Shown here piece after piece: positions 22,741 to 31,788 of a DNA stretch of 59,024 nucleotides. Made by a program: the position numbers and the translations under genes. The stretch comes from Nitrospinota bacterium (GTDB taxonomy: Bacteria; Nitrospinota; Nitrospinia; Nitrospinales; VA-1), in assembly GCA_009873655.1 (NCBI GenBank), contig WAIB01000013.1, positions 1-59,024 on the forward strand. The letters run 5' to 3'. The notes below the pieces were generated by a model. That model was not told the origin of the DNA. It was given only the letters and a program-made list of their open reading frames with translations, and searched no databases. How positions within the stretch are numbered: the first letter of the stretch is position 1; each line of letters begins with the position of its first letter.

Positions 22741-25700
22741 ATGAGGTTAAACAGACGTAAGTTCTTGCAGGTGAGTGCTGGTGTAGCGACAGCTATGGCA
22801 TTGACGAGCAAGAGGGTTGGAGCACAGCTGAAGCCCGTAGTTAAAGTTGGGAATCCGCTGGAATCCTATCCTGACCGACGGTGGGAAGAAGTCTACCGTG
22901 ATCAGTACAAGTATGAGCGATCTTTTACGTATTGTTGTTCTCCGAACGACACCCATCAATGTCGCGTACGTGGATTCGTGCGAAACGGCATCTTGATGCG
23001 TATCGAGCAGAACTACGATCACCACAAGATTCGCGATCTGTATGGTAACCAGGCTGACGCAGCGTGGAACCCCCGCATGTGTCTCCGTGGTATGACCTAT
23101 CCACGCCGCGCTTATGGCCCTTACCGGAACAAGTATCCGATGATCCGTGTTGGCTGGAAGCAGTGGGCGGATGACGGTTTTCCTTACCTGGATAAAGAGA
23201 ACCGCGAAAAGTATAAGATGACAAGCCGGGGAACAGACGAATTCGTTCGTTTGACCTGGGATCAGACTTTCACGTACCTCGCTAAGGGTCATGTAGCTGT
23301 AGCGAAAGCTTACAGTGGAACCCGTGGTGCGCAGCGTCTGAAGAATGAAGGCTACCAGCCTGAAATGATCGAAGCAATGGGCGGATCCGGACCTCGTACT
23401 TTCAAGTATCGAGGTGGTATGGGTCTTCTCGGTGTTGTCGGTAAATATGGTATTTACCGCCTGGCTAACCAGGTTGCTCTTCTTGACTCCATCATTCGTG
23501 GTCGGGGTCCGGGAAAAGTACTCGGTGGCCGTGCATGGTCTAACTACACCTGGCATGGTGATCAGGCTCCTGGACATTCCTGGACACATGGAATGCAGAC
23601 CTCTGATATCGACTTCGCTGACCATCGTTATGCGAAGATGACCATTCAGTGGGGTAAAAACCTGATTGAAAACAAAATGCCTGAAGCGCATTGGTACACA
23701 GAAATTATGGAGCGTGGTGGTACCCTCGTTTCCATCGCTCCTGAGTACAATCCGCCTGCAACGAAAGCGGACTACTGGGTTCCGACCCGTGCTGGTCTGG
23801 CTGACATCGCGTTGTTCCTGGGTGTAGCTAAAATCATTATGGACGAAGGTCTTGTAGACATCGATTTCGTTAAGGACTACACAGACATGCCTCTGTTGGT
23901 TCGAACGGATACGTTGGTGCGCTTGCATCCGGATGACTTTATTCCGGGCTACAAAGCTCAGTCTCTGCCGAAAGACGGCTTCACCACCAAGTGGATGAAG
24001 AACTTCAATCGCAGCATGATGCCTGACTTTACTGTTTGGGATACCAACACAGACAAGCCGGTAGCCATCAACCGCGAAGACATCGGCGCCAAGATGAGAA
24101 AGAAAAATATCGATCCTGCATTGGACGGTGTTTTTGATATTAAACTCGTTAGCGGCAAAACCATTACGGCAATGCCTCTTTACGAAATGTACAAGATTCA
24201 CCTGAAGGATTATGACATTGATACGACCAATCAAATCTGTCATGCGCCGAAAGACTTGATCGTCCGTCTGGCTCGCGACATTGGTACCATCAAGCCTGTT
24301 GAAATCCATTATGGTGAAGGTATCAACCATTACTTCCACGCAACGATGCATAACCGTGCGTCTTATGTACCTCTGATGCTGACAGGTAACGTCGGTCCTA
24401 AAGGTTCTGGCTCTCATACATGGGCTGGTAACTACAAGGCTGGTAACTACCAGGGCTCTCACTGGTCTGGACCTGGTTTCGCAGCCATGGTTGCTGAAGA
24501 TCCTTTCAACACCATTCTCGATTCCGCTCAGAACATCGACTGGAAAAACGTGAAAGGTTACCTGAAGGGTGAGGAAGTCAGCTACTGGGCGCATCGTGAT
24601 AAAGCGTTGATCGTAAATACCCCACGCTATGGCCGAAAGGTATTCACGGGACGTTCTCACATGCCTACCCCGACCAAGCTGGTTTGGTATGTTAACGTTA
24701 ACGTTATCAACAACGCGAAGTGGTTCTATGAGTTGGTATTCAACACGAATAACAACGTAGACATGATCGTAGCTCAGGACATCGAGTTCACCGGTTCTTG
24801 TGAATACAGTGACATCGTATTGGCACCGAACAGCTGGGCCGAGTTCGAAAGTTATGAAATCACTTCTGCTTGTTCTAACCCGTTCCATCAAATCTGGGGC
24901 GGCACGGGAATCAAGCCTATCTTCGATACCATCGATGATAACCTGATCCACCGTGAATTCTCTCGCCGGTTGGCAGAGGTTACAGGTGACAAGCGTTTCG
25001 CTGATCATATGAAAGTTTATGAAGGTGACGCTCCTAACCGAACCAAAGCTATGATTCGCCGGTTGTTCACGACATCTACCACAGGTATGGGTTACAACAT
25101 AGACGACATCATCAACGGTCGTTATGGTGAGCCTGGAGCTTGTTTGATGTTGTATCGAACATATCCACGTTCTCCCTTCTGGGAAATGTACACGGAGTCT
25201 AAACCTTACTACACGCCTAACGGCCGCATCCAGTTCTACAATGATGAAGCTGAAGCGATTGAGTATGGTGAAAACTTCATCGTTCACAGAGAAGGCCCGG
25301 AAGCTACGCCTTACCTGCCGAACGTAATCGTATCAACCAACCCCTACATCCGACCGGATGATTACGGTATTCCGGAAGACGAGCAAGATCCGGATCTCCG
25401 TCACGTTCGAAACATCAAGAAGCCTTGGTCAGCGGTACGTACGACCAAAAACTTCTTGTGGGAGAAGGGTTATCGATTCTATTGTGTAACTCCAAAATCA
25501 CGACATACAGCTCACAGTTCCTGGGCAACCACTGACTGGAACATGATCTGGAACAACAACTTCGGTGATCCTTATCGAATGGATAAGCGTTCTCCTGGTG
25601 TTGGTGAGTGGCAGGTACACATGAATCCGTTCTTGTGTAAAGACCTCGGTATCAACGAAGGTGACTATGTATATTGTGACGCTAACCCGGCGGATCGACC

Positions 25701-26202
25701 ATACATGGGTTGGAAACCTTCAGATCCAAGGTATAAAGTGGCACGGCTGATGTTGCGGGCTAAGTACAACCCAGCATATCCGTATCACACCACCATGATG
25801 AAACATGCTACGTGGATTGCCACCGAGCGTACCGTTAAGGCTCATGAAGAACGCCCAGACGGACGAGCGATGTCAATGACCACACCTTACCAGTCTAACT
25901 TCCGGTATGGTGGTCAGCAGTCCATCACGCGTTCTTGGTTGATGCCTATGCATCAGACTGATACTCTGTTCCATAAAGCAAAAACCAAGATGAAGTTCAA
26001 ACACGGCTATGAAGCTGATAACCATGCGGTTAACGCAGTACCGAAAGAAACCCTGGTTAAATTCTCCAAAGCTGAAGATGGTGGTTTACATGGTAAAGGA
26101 CTCTGGGAACCAGTACGAACAGGTTATACCCCAGAATCACCGTTGAAAGATCGTTTTGCAGAGATGTATCTCGCGGGACAATATGTACGCGTGAAAATTT
26201 AA
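22741..26202 (+). CDS. nxrA: Nitrite oxidoreductase alpha subunit (molybdopterin)
   Basis: NxrA oxidises nitrite to nitrate at a molybdopterin-guanine-dinucleotide centre. The 1153-aa protein is a type II DMSO-reductase-family catalytic subunit. ATG 22741 follows AAGGAGG at 22727-22733 and opens with a twin-arginine signal (NRRKFLQVSAGVATAMA), so the active site should face the periplasm. The N-terminal cluster motif is C66-x3-D70-x3-C74-x39-C114, with Asp replacing one Cys. Family segments include WNPRMCLRGMTYPRR, MGLLGVVGKYG, WTHGMQTSDIDF and SCEYSDIVLAPNSWAEFESYE. NxrB and an NxrC-like subunit follow on the same strand. Codon choice is strongly biased, as expected for very high expression. 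Confidence 0.97.
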   Translation: MRLNRRKFLQVSAGVATAMALTSKRVGAQLKPVVKVGNPLESYPDRRWEEVYRDQYKYERSFTYCCSPNDTHQCRVRGFVRNGILMRIEQNYDHHKIRDLYGNQADAAWNPRMCLRGMTYPRRAYGPYRNKYPMIRVGWKQWADDGFPYLDKENREKYKMTSRGTDEFVRLTWDQTFTYLAKGHVAVAKAYSGTRGAQRLKNEGYQPEMIEAMGGSGPRTFKYRGGMGLLGVVGKYGIYRLANQVALLDSIIRGRGPGKVLGGRAWSNYTWHGDQAPGHSWTHGMQTSDIDFADHRYAKMTIQWGKNLIENKMPEAHWYTEIMERGGTLVSIAPEYNPPATKADYWVPTRAGLADIALFLGVAKIIMDEGLVDIDFVKDYTDMPLLVRTDTLVRLHPDDFIPGYKAQSLPKDGFTTKWMKNFNRSMMPDFTVWDTNTDKPVAINREDIGAKMRKKNIDPALDGVFDIKLVSGKTITAMPLYEMYKIHLKDYDIDTTNQICHAPKDLIVRLARDIGTIKPVEIHYGEGINHYFHATMHNRASYVPLMLTGNVGPKGSGSHTWAGNYKAGNYQGSHWSGPGFAAMVAEDPFNTILDSAQNIDWKNVKGYLKGEEVSYWAHRDKALIVNTPRYGRKVFTGRSHMPTPTKLVWYVNVNVINNAKWFYELVFNTNNNVDMIVAQDIEFTGSCEYSDIVLAPNSWAEFESYEITSACSNPFHQIWGGTGIKPIFDTIDDNLIHREFSRRLAEVTGDKRFADHMKVYEGDAPNRTKAMIRRLFTTSTTGMGYNIDDIINGRYGEPGACLMLYRTYPRSPFWEMYTESKPYYTPNGRIQFYNDEAEAIEYGENFIVHREGPEATPYLPNVIVSTNPYIRPDDYGIPEDEQDPDLRHVRNIKKPWSAVRTTKNFLWEKGYRFYCVTPKSRHTAHSSWATTDWNMIWNNNFGDPYRMDKRSPGVGEWQVHMNPFLCKDLGINEGDYVYCDANPADRPYMGWKPSDPRYKVARLMLRAKYNPAYPYHTTMMKHATWIATERTVKAHEERPDGRAMSMTTPYQSNFRYGGQQSITRSWLMPMHQTDTLFHKAKTKMKFKHGYEADNHAVNAVPKETLVKFSKAEDGGLHGKGLWEPVRTGYTPESPLKDRFAEMYLAGQYVRVKI

Positions 26203-26213
26203 TGTAATCGGTG

Positions 26214-26234
26214 GTCCTCCCATAATGGGAGGAC
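26214..26234 (+). other. nxrA-nxrB intercistronic hairpin
   Basis: GTCCTCCCA-taa-TGGGAGGAC is a perfect 9-bp stem with a 3-nt loop, 12 bp after the nxrA stop. There is no T-tract. It probably protects the nxrA mRNA 3' end or adjusts the A:B ratio rather than ending transcription. Confidence 0.65.
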
Positions 26235-26280
26235 TGCCATCGATATTTCAACGTTTTAACAATAACAAGGAGGTATAATA

Positions 26281-27558
26281 ATGCCTGAAGTCTATAACTG
26301 GCAGCTTGGTCGTATGGCTACTTATGTATACGATGAAAAGCACCCGAAAGAGCAGTTCACATTCGTGTTTAATACGAATCGTTGTATTGCTTGTCAGACC
26401 TGTACAATGGCCCATAAATCTACCTGGACCTTCTCTAAGGGTCAGGAGTATATGTGGTGGAATAACGTAGAAACGAAGCCTTACGGTGGCTATCCTCAAT
26501 TCTGGGATTGGAAGATCCTGAAAATGTTGGAGCAGTCAAATCCAGGACAAAACGTATGGAACGTACGTAAGACTTCCAACAAAGCGATCCATGGTGTTTA
26601 CGAAGGTGTTACCATCTTCGAAGCTCCTGCTAAGATCGGTTTGAACCAGCAAGCAATCGGTTATGTACCGACTGATGAAGAGTGGCGTTTCCCGAACTTC
26701 GGTGAAGATACCGCTCATGGTCGTGAGTTCACCCAGTCCCGTGAAGGAACTTTCGGTGGCGACAACGGCACGAAGTCTGTACTGCCCGAGCACAAAATCT
26801 GGTTCTTCTATCTACAAAGAATCTGTAACCACTGCACGTATCCCGGTTGTTTGGCGGCGTGTCCTCGAAAGGCTATCTACAAGCGTCAAGAGGACGGCAT
26901 CGTTCTGATCGACCAGAGCCGTTGTCGTGGTTATAAGAAGTGTGTAGAGCAATGTCCTTACAAGAAGCCGATGTTCCGCGGAACAACGCGTATTTCTGAA
27001 AAATGTATCGCTTGTTATCCCCGTATTGAGGGTCTCGATCCTCTGACGGAAGGTGATCAGATGGAAACACGTTGTATGGCCGCTTGTGTTGGTAAGATCC
27101 GCTTGCAGGGTCTTGTCAAAATCGGTGGAAATGGCGAGTGGGCTCATGATCCTGATAATCCACAGTACTACTTGATTCGGGATCGTAAAGTTGCTCTGCC
27201 GTTGTATCCTCAGCTGGGTACGGAGCCTAACGGATATTATATTCCGTCACGGCACGTTCCGCGTTCTTACTCTCAACAGATGTTTGGCCCGGGTGTTGAT
27301 CATTCAATCGATCAATACATGGTTCCAGATCGTGATCTGTTAGGAGTATTGCAGCTGTTCCGGACGACCCAACGTATCATTTTCAAATGGAAGCGTGAGC
27401 CAGGTCCGAAGATTTTCGAGACCAACATTCACGGTAAGAAGTTTGAAATGTATAACGACACGGTCATCGGGTTTAACAGGAAAGGTAAAGAAATCATCCG
27501 TGTTACGGTTGAAGAGCCTTTCTATGTTCGACCTGAAGAGCATCCGGGTGCAATCTAG
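26281..27558 (+). CDS. nxrB: Nitrite oxidoreductase beta subunit (iron-sulfur)
   Basis: NxrB relays electrons from NxrA through iron-sulfur clusters. The 425-aa protein has NarH-like motif groups: C35IAC38QTC41-TMAH45, CNHCTYPGCLAACP, CRGYKKCVEQCP, and CIACYP followed by RCMAAC. Tyr replaces the fourth ligand in CRGYKKC, as expected for a [3Fe-4S] site (NarH has Trp). In the first group the fourth position is His45 where NarH has Cys. It has no signal peptide and would be co-exported with NxrA. ATG 26281 has an AAGGAGG RBS at 26267-26273, with the same 7-nt spacing as nxrA. Confidence 0.97.
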   Translation: MPEVYNWQLGRMATYVYDEKHPKEQFTFVFNTNRCIACQTCTMAHKSTWTFSKGQEYMWWNNVETKPYGGYPQFWDWKILKMLEQSNPGQNVWNVRKTSNKAIHGVYEGVTIFEAPAKIGLNQQAIGYVPTDEEWRFPNFGEDTAHGREFTQSREGTFGGDNGTKSVLPEHKIWFFYLQRICNHCTYPGCLAACPRKAIYKRQEDGIVLIDQSRCRGYKKCVEQCPYKKPMFRGTTRISEKCIACYPRIEGLDPLTEGDQMETRCMAACVGKIRLQGLVKIGGNGEWAHDPDNPQYYLIRDRKVALPLYPQLGTEPNGYYIPSRHVPRSYSQQMFGPGVDHSIDQYMVPDRDLLGVLQLFRTTQRIIFKWKREPGPKIFETNIHGKKFEMYNDTVIGFNRKGKEIIRVTVEEPFYVRPEEHPGAI

Positions 27559-27604
27559 GAGGCGAAACGACGCTCGCGGTATAGCGGCGTGATTCAATAC
27601 GGAG

Positions 27605-27632
27605 GTGCGGCGGGTTGAGAAGCCCGCCGCAC
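27605..27632 (+). other. nxrB-nxrC intercistronic hairpin
   Basis: GTGCGGCGGG-ttgagaag-CCCGCCGCAC is a perfect, very stable 10-bp stem, 46 bp past the nxrB stop and 72 bp before the nxrC-like start. It lacks a T-tract, so it is probably an mRNA-stabilising or expression-tuning element. Confidence 0.65.
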
Positions 27633-27704
27633 ATTCGCAATTCCGTTGCACGGAGCGTAAACTTTAAATCCCGTAAACAGTTTGTTAACGAGGAGGGAAC
27701 AATT

Positions 27705-28691
27705 GTGAGTAAAAAAACTATAATCTTTGCGATGTTGCTTGCTTTTGTACTTGGACTGACAAGTGCAAATGCGGCTACCATCAAGGCTGTAAAAGTTCAG
27801 GGGGATATCCCGGTTGCTGCGGATGATCCTTTCTGGACTCGTTATGGTCCTACTTTCCACAAGCACACCGTTGTGGATCTGGATCCTCAAATGATCACCA
27901 ACCCCATGTGGCCTGCTCCTGCGACCAAATGGGTAAATGTTCGCGCAGCTACAAACGGAAAAGAAATTGCTGTTCGTTTGAGCTGGACCGATCCAACACG
28001 TAACGACATCATGGTTCAATCTCAGCAGTATAAAGATCAGGCAGCCATCATGTTTCCTGTAAATCAATCTGGCGAAGAGCCTCCTTTCACAATGGGTGGT
28101 GACGGAGAGCGTGTAAACATTTGGCAGTGGAAAGCGACCTGGGATAAAGAGGGCGCTGGATCATCTGGCAACGCTGGAATGCAGGACTTGGAAGATCAAT
28201 ATAAGTATATGGCTATGGGTTCAGGCAGTTACTACATGTATGAGCCTGCTGGAAAGCTTTCTGGTAAAGAGCCAGCTCACGCTTCTGGTTCCAAAGAAGA
28301 TGGAAGCAAAAGTGGTGGAGCTAGTGACATCAGCAAACGCCGAACATATACTGACTTTGGTATGGGTAAAAACGAAGGCGTGTTCAACTCCGGTCGTGCT
28401 ACCGGTAACATGCTTTCCGATGCGTCAAAGCGTATTTCCCCTGTTGAAGATCTGAATGCTGAAGGTTTTAGCACCTTGACCACTCAGGCTCATCAAGACG
28501 TACAAGGAAGCGGAAACTGGGCAAACAACCGTTGGTCAGTAGTTTTCAAGCGTTCTTTGACAAATGGAGATGCAAACGACACCCAATTCAAAGGTAATAA
28601 AACACCTATGGCAATTGCCGTTTGGAATGGTGCGAACAAGGAAAGAAATGGACAGAAAGGTGTAACTCAGTGGAATACACTGGAGTGGTAA
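27705..28691 (+). CDS. nxrC: Nitrite oxidoreductase gamma-like subunit (haem-binding type)
   Basis: GTG 27705 with GGAGG at 27692-27696 is preferred to the longer reading from 27615. It gives 328 aa with a Sec signal peptide (KKTIIFAMLLAFVLGLTSANAA). The mature part resembles the ethylbenzene-dehydrogenase-gamma/DMSO-reductase-like haem b domain: DDPFWTRYGPTFHKH, then VNVRAATNGKEIAVRLSWTDPTRND, MFPVN and VNIWQWKATWD. Such subunits link NxrAB to periplasmic cytochromes. It lies downstream of nxrAB in the same likely transcript. The symbol is by context and family. Confidence 0.85.
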   Translation: MSKKTIIFAMLLAFVLGLTSANAATIKAVKVQGDIPVAADDPFWTRYGPTFHKHTVVDLDPQMITNPMWPAPATKWVNVRAATNGKEIAVRLSWTDPTRNDIMVQSQQYKDQAAIMFPVNQSGEEPPFTMGGDGERVNIWQWKATWDKEGAGSSGNAGMQDLEDQYKYMAMGSGSYYMYEPAGKLSGKEPAHASGSKEDGSKSGGASDISKRRTYTDFGMGKNEGVFNSGRATGNMLSDASKRISPVEDLNAEGFSTLTTQAHQDVQGSGNWANNRWSVVFKRSLTNGDANDTQFKGNKTPMAIAVWNGANKERNGQKGVTQWNTLEW

Positions 28692-28728
28692 GCCTTTAAG
28701 CGGAGCAATCCGCCTGACCAAAAAATTA

Positions 28729-28778
28729 AACCCAGGGAAGAAGCTGTTGAAGCAGCATCTTCTCCTGGGTTTTTTTTT
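28729..28778. terminator. Strong bidirectional intrinsic terminator of the nxr operon
   Basis: Arms AACCCAGG and CCTGGGTT extend inward through AAG(A)AGCTG and CAGC-CTTCT to give a long stem, followed by nine T residues on the plus strand. The other side is T-rich on the minus strand (ATTTTTTGG), so it can also serve the converging rhodanese gene. Confidence 0.85.
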
Positions 28779-28789
28779 GAACAAAAATT

Positions 28790-29104
28790 TTATTCGACCG
28801 GCCAGCCCATCTGGCTCCAGCGTTCCATTCCACCATTACCAACACATACGATATTGGTTAACCCGGCATTTTCCAATGCCTCGGAAGCCATTTTAGCTCG
28901 TCCTCCCATTTTACAATGAACATAAACCGTACGGTGTTCTTTTAACTCATCCGCAATATCGGTAACGGATTCATGATCCTGATTGCGCGCCCCTTTTATA
29001 TGGCCGGTTCCAAACTCACCCGGGGAGCGAACATCCAATATCAAATCGCTCTCCCCCAGTTCATCCATTTTGTCGTGTAATTCATCAATTGAAATTATAT
29101 CCAT
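28790..29104 (-). CDS. Single-domain rhodanese-like sulfurtransferase
   Basis: ATG 29104 is preceded by GAGGAAG and yields 104 aa; the longer reading from 29221 lacks an RBS and fits the family badly. Motifs are LILDVRSPGEFGTGHIKGARN and the active-site loop VHCKMGGRA with the persulfide-forming Cys. It is cytoplasmic, with no signal. It converges on the nxr terminator, and a link to nitrite oxidation is not implied. Confidence 0.88.
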   Translation of the reverse strand: MDIISIDELHDKMDELGESDLILDVRSPGEFGTGHIKGARNQDHESVTDIADELKEHRTVYVHCKMGGRAKMASEALENAGLTNIVCVGNGGMERWSQMGWPVE

Positions 29105-29380
29105 TTCTTCCTCAATAAAAAGGGTGGTTCTTAAAAAGTAATATTGAAGATTATAACACGCTAAAAAAGATTTATTATTCCTGAAAATAAGACCCAGATA
29201 ACGAAATATCCCGGAATTCAAATTTAAGGGTTTTTTGACTCTAAGGGAATAATCTTCCGCTATTTATTGACGGAACAAAACCTTTTCAAAAAATTCTAAC
29301 CGAATATCAAATCAACCTAATTCCATATATTTAAAGGTTTAACTGAAAACCAGCCTAAGGGGAAAATAAAAAAATTAAAT

Positions 29381-29397
29381 TTGGTACAGCTTTTGCT
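29381..29397 (+). promoter_or_regulatory. Sigma-54 promoter of the flagellar locus
   Basis: TTGGTACAGCTTTTGCT matches the -24/-12 consensus YTGGYAC-N5-TTGCW, with GG and GC separated by exactly 10 bp. The expected start near 29408 leaves about 28 nt before the flgF ATG. A matching element precedes flgJ. Confidence 0.75.
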
Positions 29398-29435
29398 TAA
29401 AGGTAGGAAAAAACGAATAAATAGAAAGCTAATCC

Positions 29436-30224
29436 ATGCACGAAAGTATATACATTGCAGCATCCGCAGGCCTGAAACAGGCAAGGAAAATGGAAGTGAT
29501 TGCCCAGAACCTGGCCAACGTAAACAGCTCTGGCTATAAGAAGGATGCATTGGTTTTTAAAGAAATGATGCCCCCCTTCCCGCCCGATGAGAGCAACGAA
29601 GCCGCAAAAAATGTTCTCTTGTCTCCGGAAAAATCCAATAAGAATGTTTCTTACGTTGGAATAACCGACTCCTACACGGATTTTTCGGTGGGGGTAATGA
29701 AAAAAACGGGGGGCCAATTAGATTTGGCAATGGATGGAGAAGGGTTTTTTAAAGTTCAAACACCGGAAGGTCCAAGGTTTACAAGAAATGGAAATTTTCG
29801 ATTAAATACTACAAAACAATTGGTAAACCAAAAGGGAAACCAGGTATTGGATATAAATAACAAACCAATAGTAATTAATGCCCAAGGAAAAATAACGGTC
29901 AATGGCCAAGGAGTCGTATCAATTGGTAATGGTTTGGCTAATACAACTTTAACAACTATAAAAATGGTGGATTTTAAAAACAAAAAACAATTAGAAAAAA
30001 TAGGAGATGGACTTTTTAAAAATATTGGTGACCCTCAAGAGGAAAAGGATACAACAAATGTAAGAATACAGCAGGGATTTTTGGAAAACTCCAATGTTTC
30101 TTCAGTAGAAGAAATGACTGAAATGATTGGAACGGTAAGAATATTTGAAACATATCAAAAAATAATCCAATCAATCGACAGTATGAATGATCAATCGGTC
30201 AATACAATAGGCCGGGTGGGATAA
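29436..30224 (+). CDS. flgF: Flagellar proximal rod protein FlgF
   Basis: The 262-aa protein has the rod-protein N-terminus (KQARKMEVIAQNLANVNSSGYKKD), the FlgE/F/G core (GQLDLAMDGEGFFKVQTPEGPRFTRNGNFRLN) and the C-terminal helix (NSNVSSVEEMTEMIGTVRIFETYQKIIQSID). Its position as the first gene before flgG and its lower similarity to FlgG support FlgF. Rod proteins cross the periplasm after export by the flagellar type III system. The sigma-54 promoter lies 40 bp upstream. Confidence 0.88.
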   Translation: MHESIYIAASAGLKQARKMEVIAQNLANVNSSGYKKDALVFKEMMPPFPPDESNEAAKNVLLSPEKSNKNVSYVGITDSYTDFSVGVMKKTGGQLDLAMDGEGFFKVQTPEGPRFTRNGNFRLNTTKQLVNQKGNQVLDINNKPIVINAQGKITVNGQGVVSIGNGLANTTLTTIKMVDFKNKKQLEKIGDGLFKNIGDPQEEKDTTNVRIQQGFLENSNVSSVEEMTEMIGTVRIFETYQKIIQSIDSMNDQSVNTIGRVG

Positions 30225-30249
30225 TTAAAAAAAAGAAAGGAATCATAAA

Positions 30250-31038
30250 ATGATTCGATCATTATACACGGCCTCAACAGGTATGAATGCACAGGATTTA
30301 AATGTAAGCGTTATAGCAAACAACCTGGCTAACGTAAATACAATTGGTTTCAAAAGAAGTCGTCCGGAATTCCAGGATCTATTATACCAAAACCTGCGTC
30401 TAGTAGGAACACTCTCACCCAATGGCCAGCAGGTACCTACCGGTGCCCAGTTAGGTTTAGGAACAAAAACTGGAGCAATACAAAAAGTATTTTTGCAGGG
30501 TGATTTTTCCCAAACCCAAAACCCTTTAGATTTGGCGATCCAAGGAAAAGGGTTTTTTCAAATAACACAACCGGATGGAACGGCGGCTTATACCCGGGCA
30601 GGTTCATTTAAATTAGACAACACGGGCCGTATGGTGACGGCAGATGGTTTAGCTTTACAGCCGGCTATAACAATACCAAATAATGCATTATCAATTTCTG
30701 TAGACCCCCAGGGCAGCGTTGCTGTAACCCAACCGGGTTCACCGGCACCTACCGTTGTAGGGAATATCCAGCTGGCATCGTTCCAGAATCCGGCAGGTCT
30801 GCAATCGATAGGATTCAACTTGTACACCCAAACGGATGCGTCCGGTCAACCCCAAATTGGTAACCCAGGGGCGATAGATCTTGGTTCTACTCAACAAGGA
30901 TTTTTAGAATTATCAAATGTAAGTGCTGTGGAAGAAGTGGTAAACCTGATCGCTGCCCAAAGAGCTTACGAAATAAACTCAAAAACGGTTCAAGCGGCGG
31001 ATGAAATGCTTCAAGTCTCAAACAATATGAAAAGGTAA
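30250..31038 (+). CDS. flgG: Flagellar distal rod protein FlgG
   Basis: The 262-aa protein is a near-canonical FlgG: MIRSLYTASTGMNAQDLNVSVIANNLANVNTIGFKRSRPEFQDLLYQ, then NPLDLAIQGKGFFQITQPDGT, and the terminal SNVSAVEEVVNLIAAQRAYEINSKTVQAADEMLQ. It begins 25 bp after flgF, with AAAGGA as its RBS. The distal rod passes through the P and L rings encoded just downstream. Confidence 0.95.
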   Translation: MIRSLYTASTGMNAQDLNVSVIANNLANVNTIGFKRSRPEFQDLLYQNLRLVGTLSPNGQQVPTGAQLGLGTKTGAIQKVFLQGDFSQTQNPLDLAIQGKGFFQITQPDGTAAYTRAGSFKLDNTGRMVTADGLALQPAITIPNNALSISVDPQGSVAVTQPGSPAPTVVGNIQLASFQNPAGLQSIGFNLYTQTDASGQPQIGNPGAIDLGSTQQGFLELSNVSAVEEVVNLIAAQRAYEINSKTVQAADEMLQVSNNMKR

Positions 31039-31044
31039 TACCAA

Positions 31045-31776
31045 ATGATAATAATTAAAAACAGAATTTATTGTATTGCACTTTTTTTAATTTCCTTGTT
31101 CTTGATTTTTGGAATGAATGCCCAAGCCTCAGAAACACAAATTTTAAAGGCAAAACAAATTGAAAAAATGGCAATAAATCATTTAATCAAGGAACTGCCT
31201 TGGAACCAAGAGTCTCTGGATATCACAATTTATTCTGATGGAAAGGATATTACTCTTCCTACCGGAAAAAAAGATTTAATTTACAAAATAATGGGAAGCA
31301 ATCAAAGAGCAGGCAGGGTACCCATGATTTTGGAGATAAGAATTAATGATCAATTTCAGAAAAGAATTCGTATAAATACTAAAGTATTGGTTAAACAAAA
31401 AATTATTAAAACAAGCCGCGCGGTAAAAAGAGGAGAAATATTTTCTATAAATGAAATAAAAGAGGAAACAATCAAAACGGAACGTCCTAACAAAAATGCA
31501 ATAAAAAATTTAAATTACATATTGGGATATGAAGCGGTTAGAAATCTACCTTCCGGAGCAACCATCCAAACAAATTTTTTAAAAAAACCTCCTTTAGGGA
31601 AAAGAGGAAAAAAAATTATGATAATGGCAAAAAAAGGAGGAATGACAATAACGGCACCAGGAATTTTAAAACAAGATGGTTATAAAGGTGAAATGGTACA
31701 AGTTTTAAATATCGATTCAAAAAAAATTATTTATGGAAACCTTGTAGATTCAAATACAGTCACGGTGAAATTTTAA
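31045..31776 (+). CDS. flgA: Flagellar P-ring assembly chaperone FlgA
   Basis: The 243-aa protein has a signal peptide (IYCIALFLISLFLIFGMNAQASE) and the FlgA/SAF domain near the C-terminus (SRAVKRGEIFSINEIKEE, AVRNLPSGATIQTNFLKKPP, GMTITAPGILKQDGYKGEMVQVLN). FlgA helps FlgI polymerise around the rod. It starts 6 bp after flgG, and flgI itself lies three genes downstream. Confidence 0.88.
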   Translation: MIIIKNRIYCIALFLISLFLIFGMNAQASETQILKAKQIEKMAINHLIKELPWNQESLDITIYSDGKDITLPTGKKDLIYKIMGSNQRAGRVPMILEIRINDQFQKRIRINTKVLVKQKIIKTSRAVKRGEIFSINEIKEETIKTERPNKNAIKNLNYILGYEAVRNLPSGATIQTNFLKKPPLGKRGKKIMIMAKKGGMTITAPGILKQDGYKGEMVQVLNIDSKKIIYGNLVDSNTVTVKF

Positions 31777-31788
31777 AAATTTAATATT

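Noticed and set aside
22747-25287. An 846-aa open frame antisense to nxrA
   Set aside because: nxrA is unambiguous. The antisense frame stays open because of the strong codon bias of a highly expressed gene, it has no RBS, and its sequence looks like no protein family.
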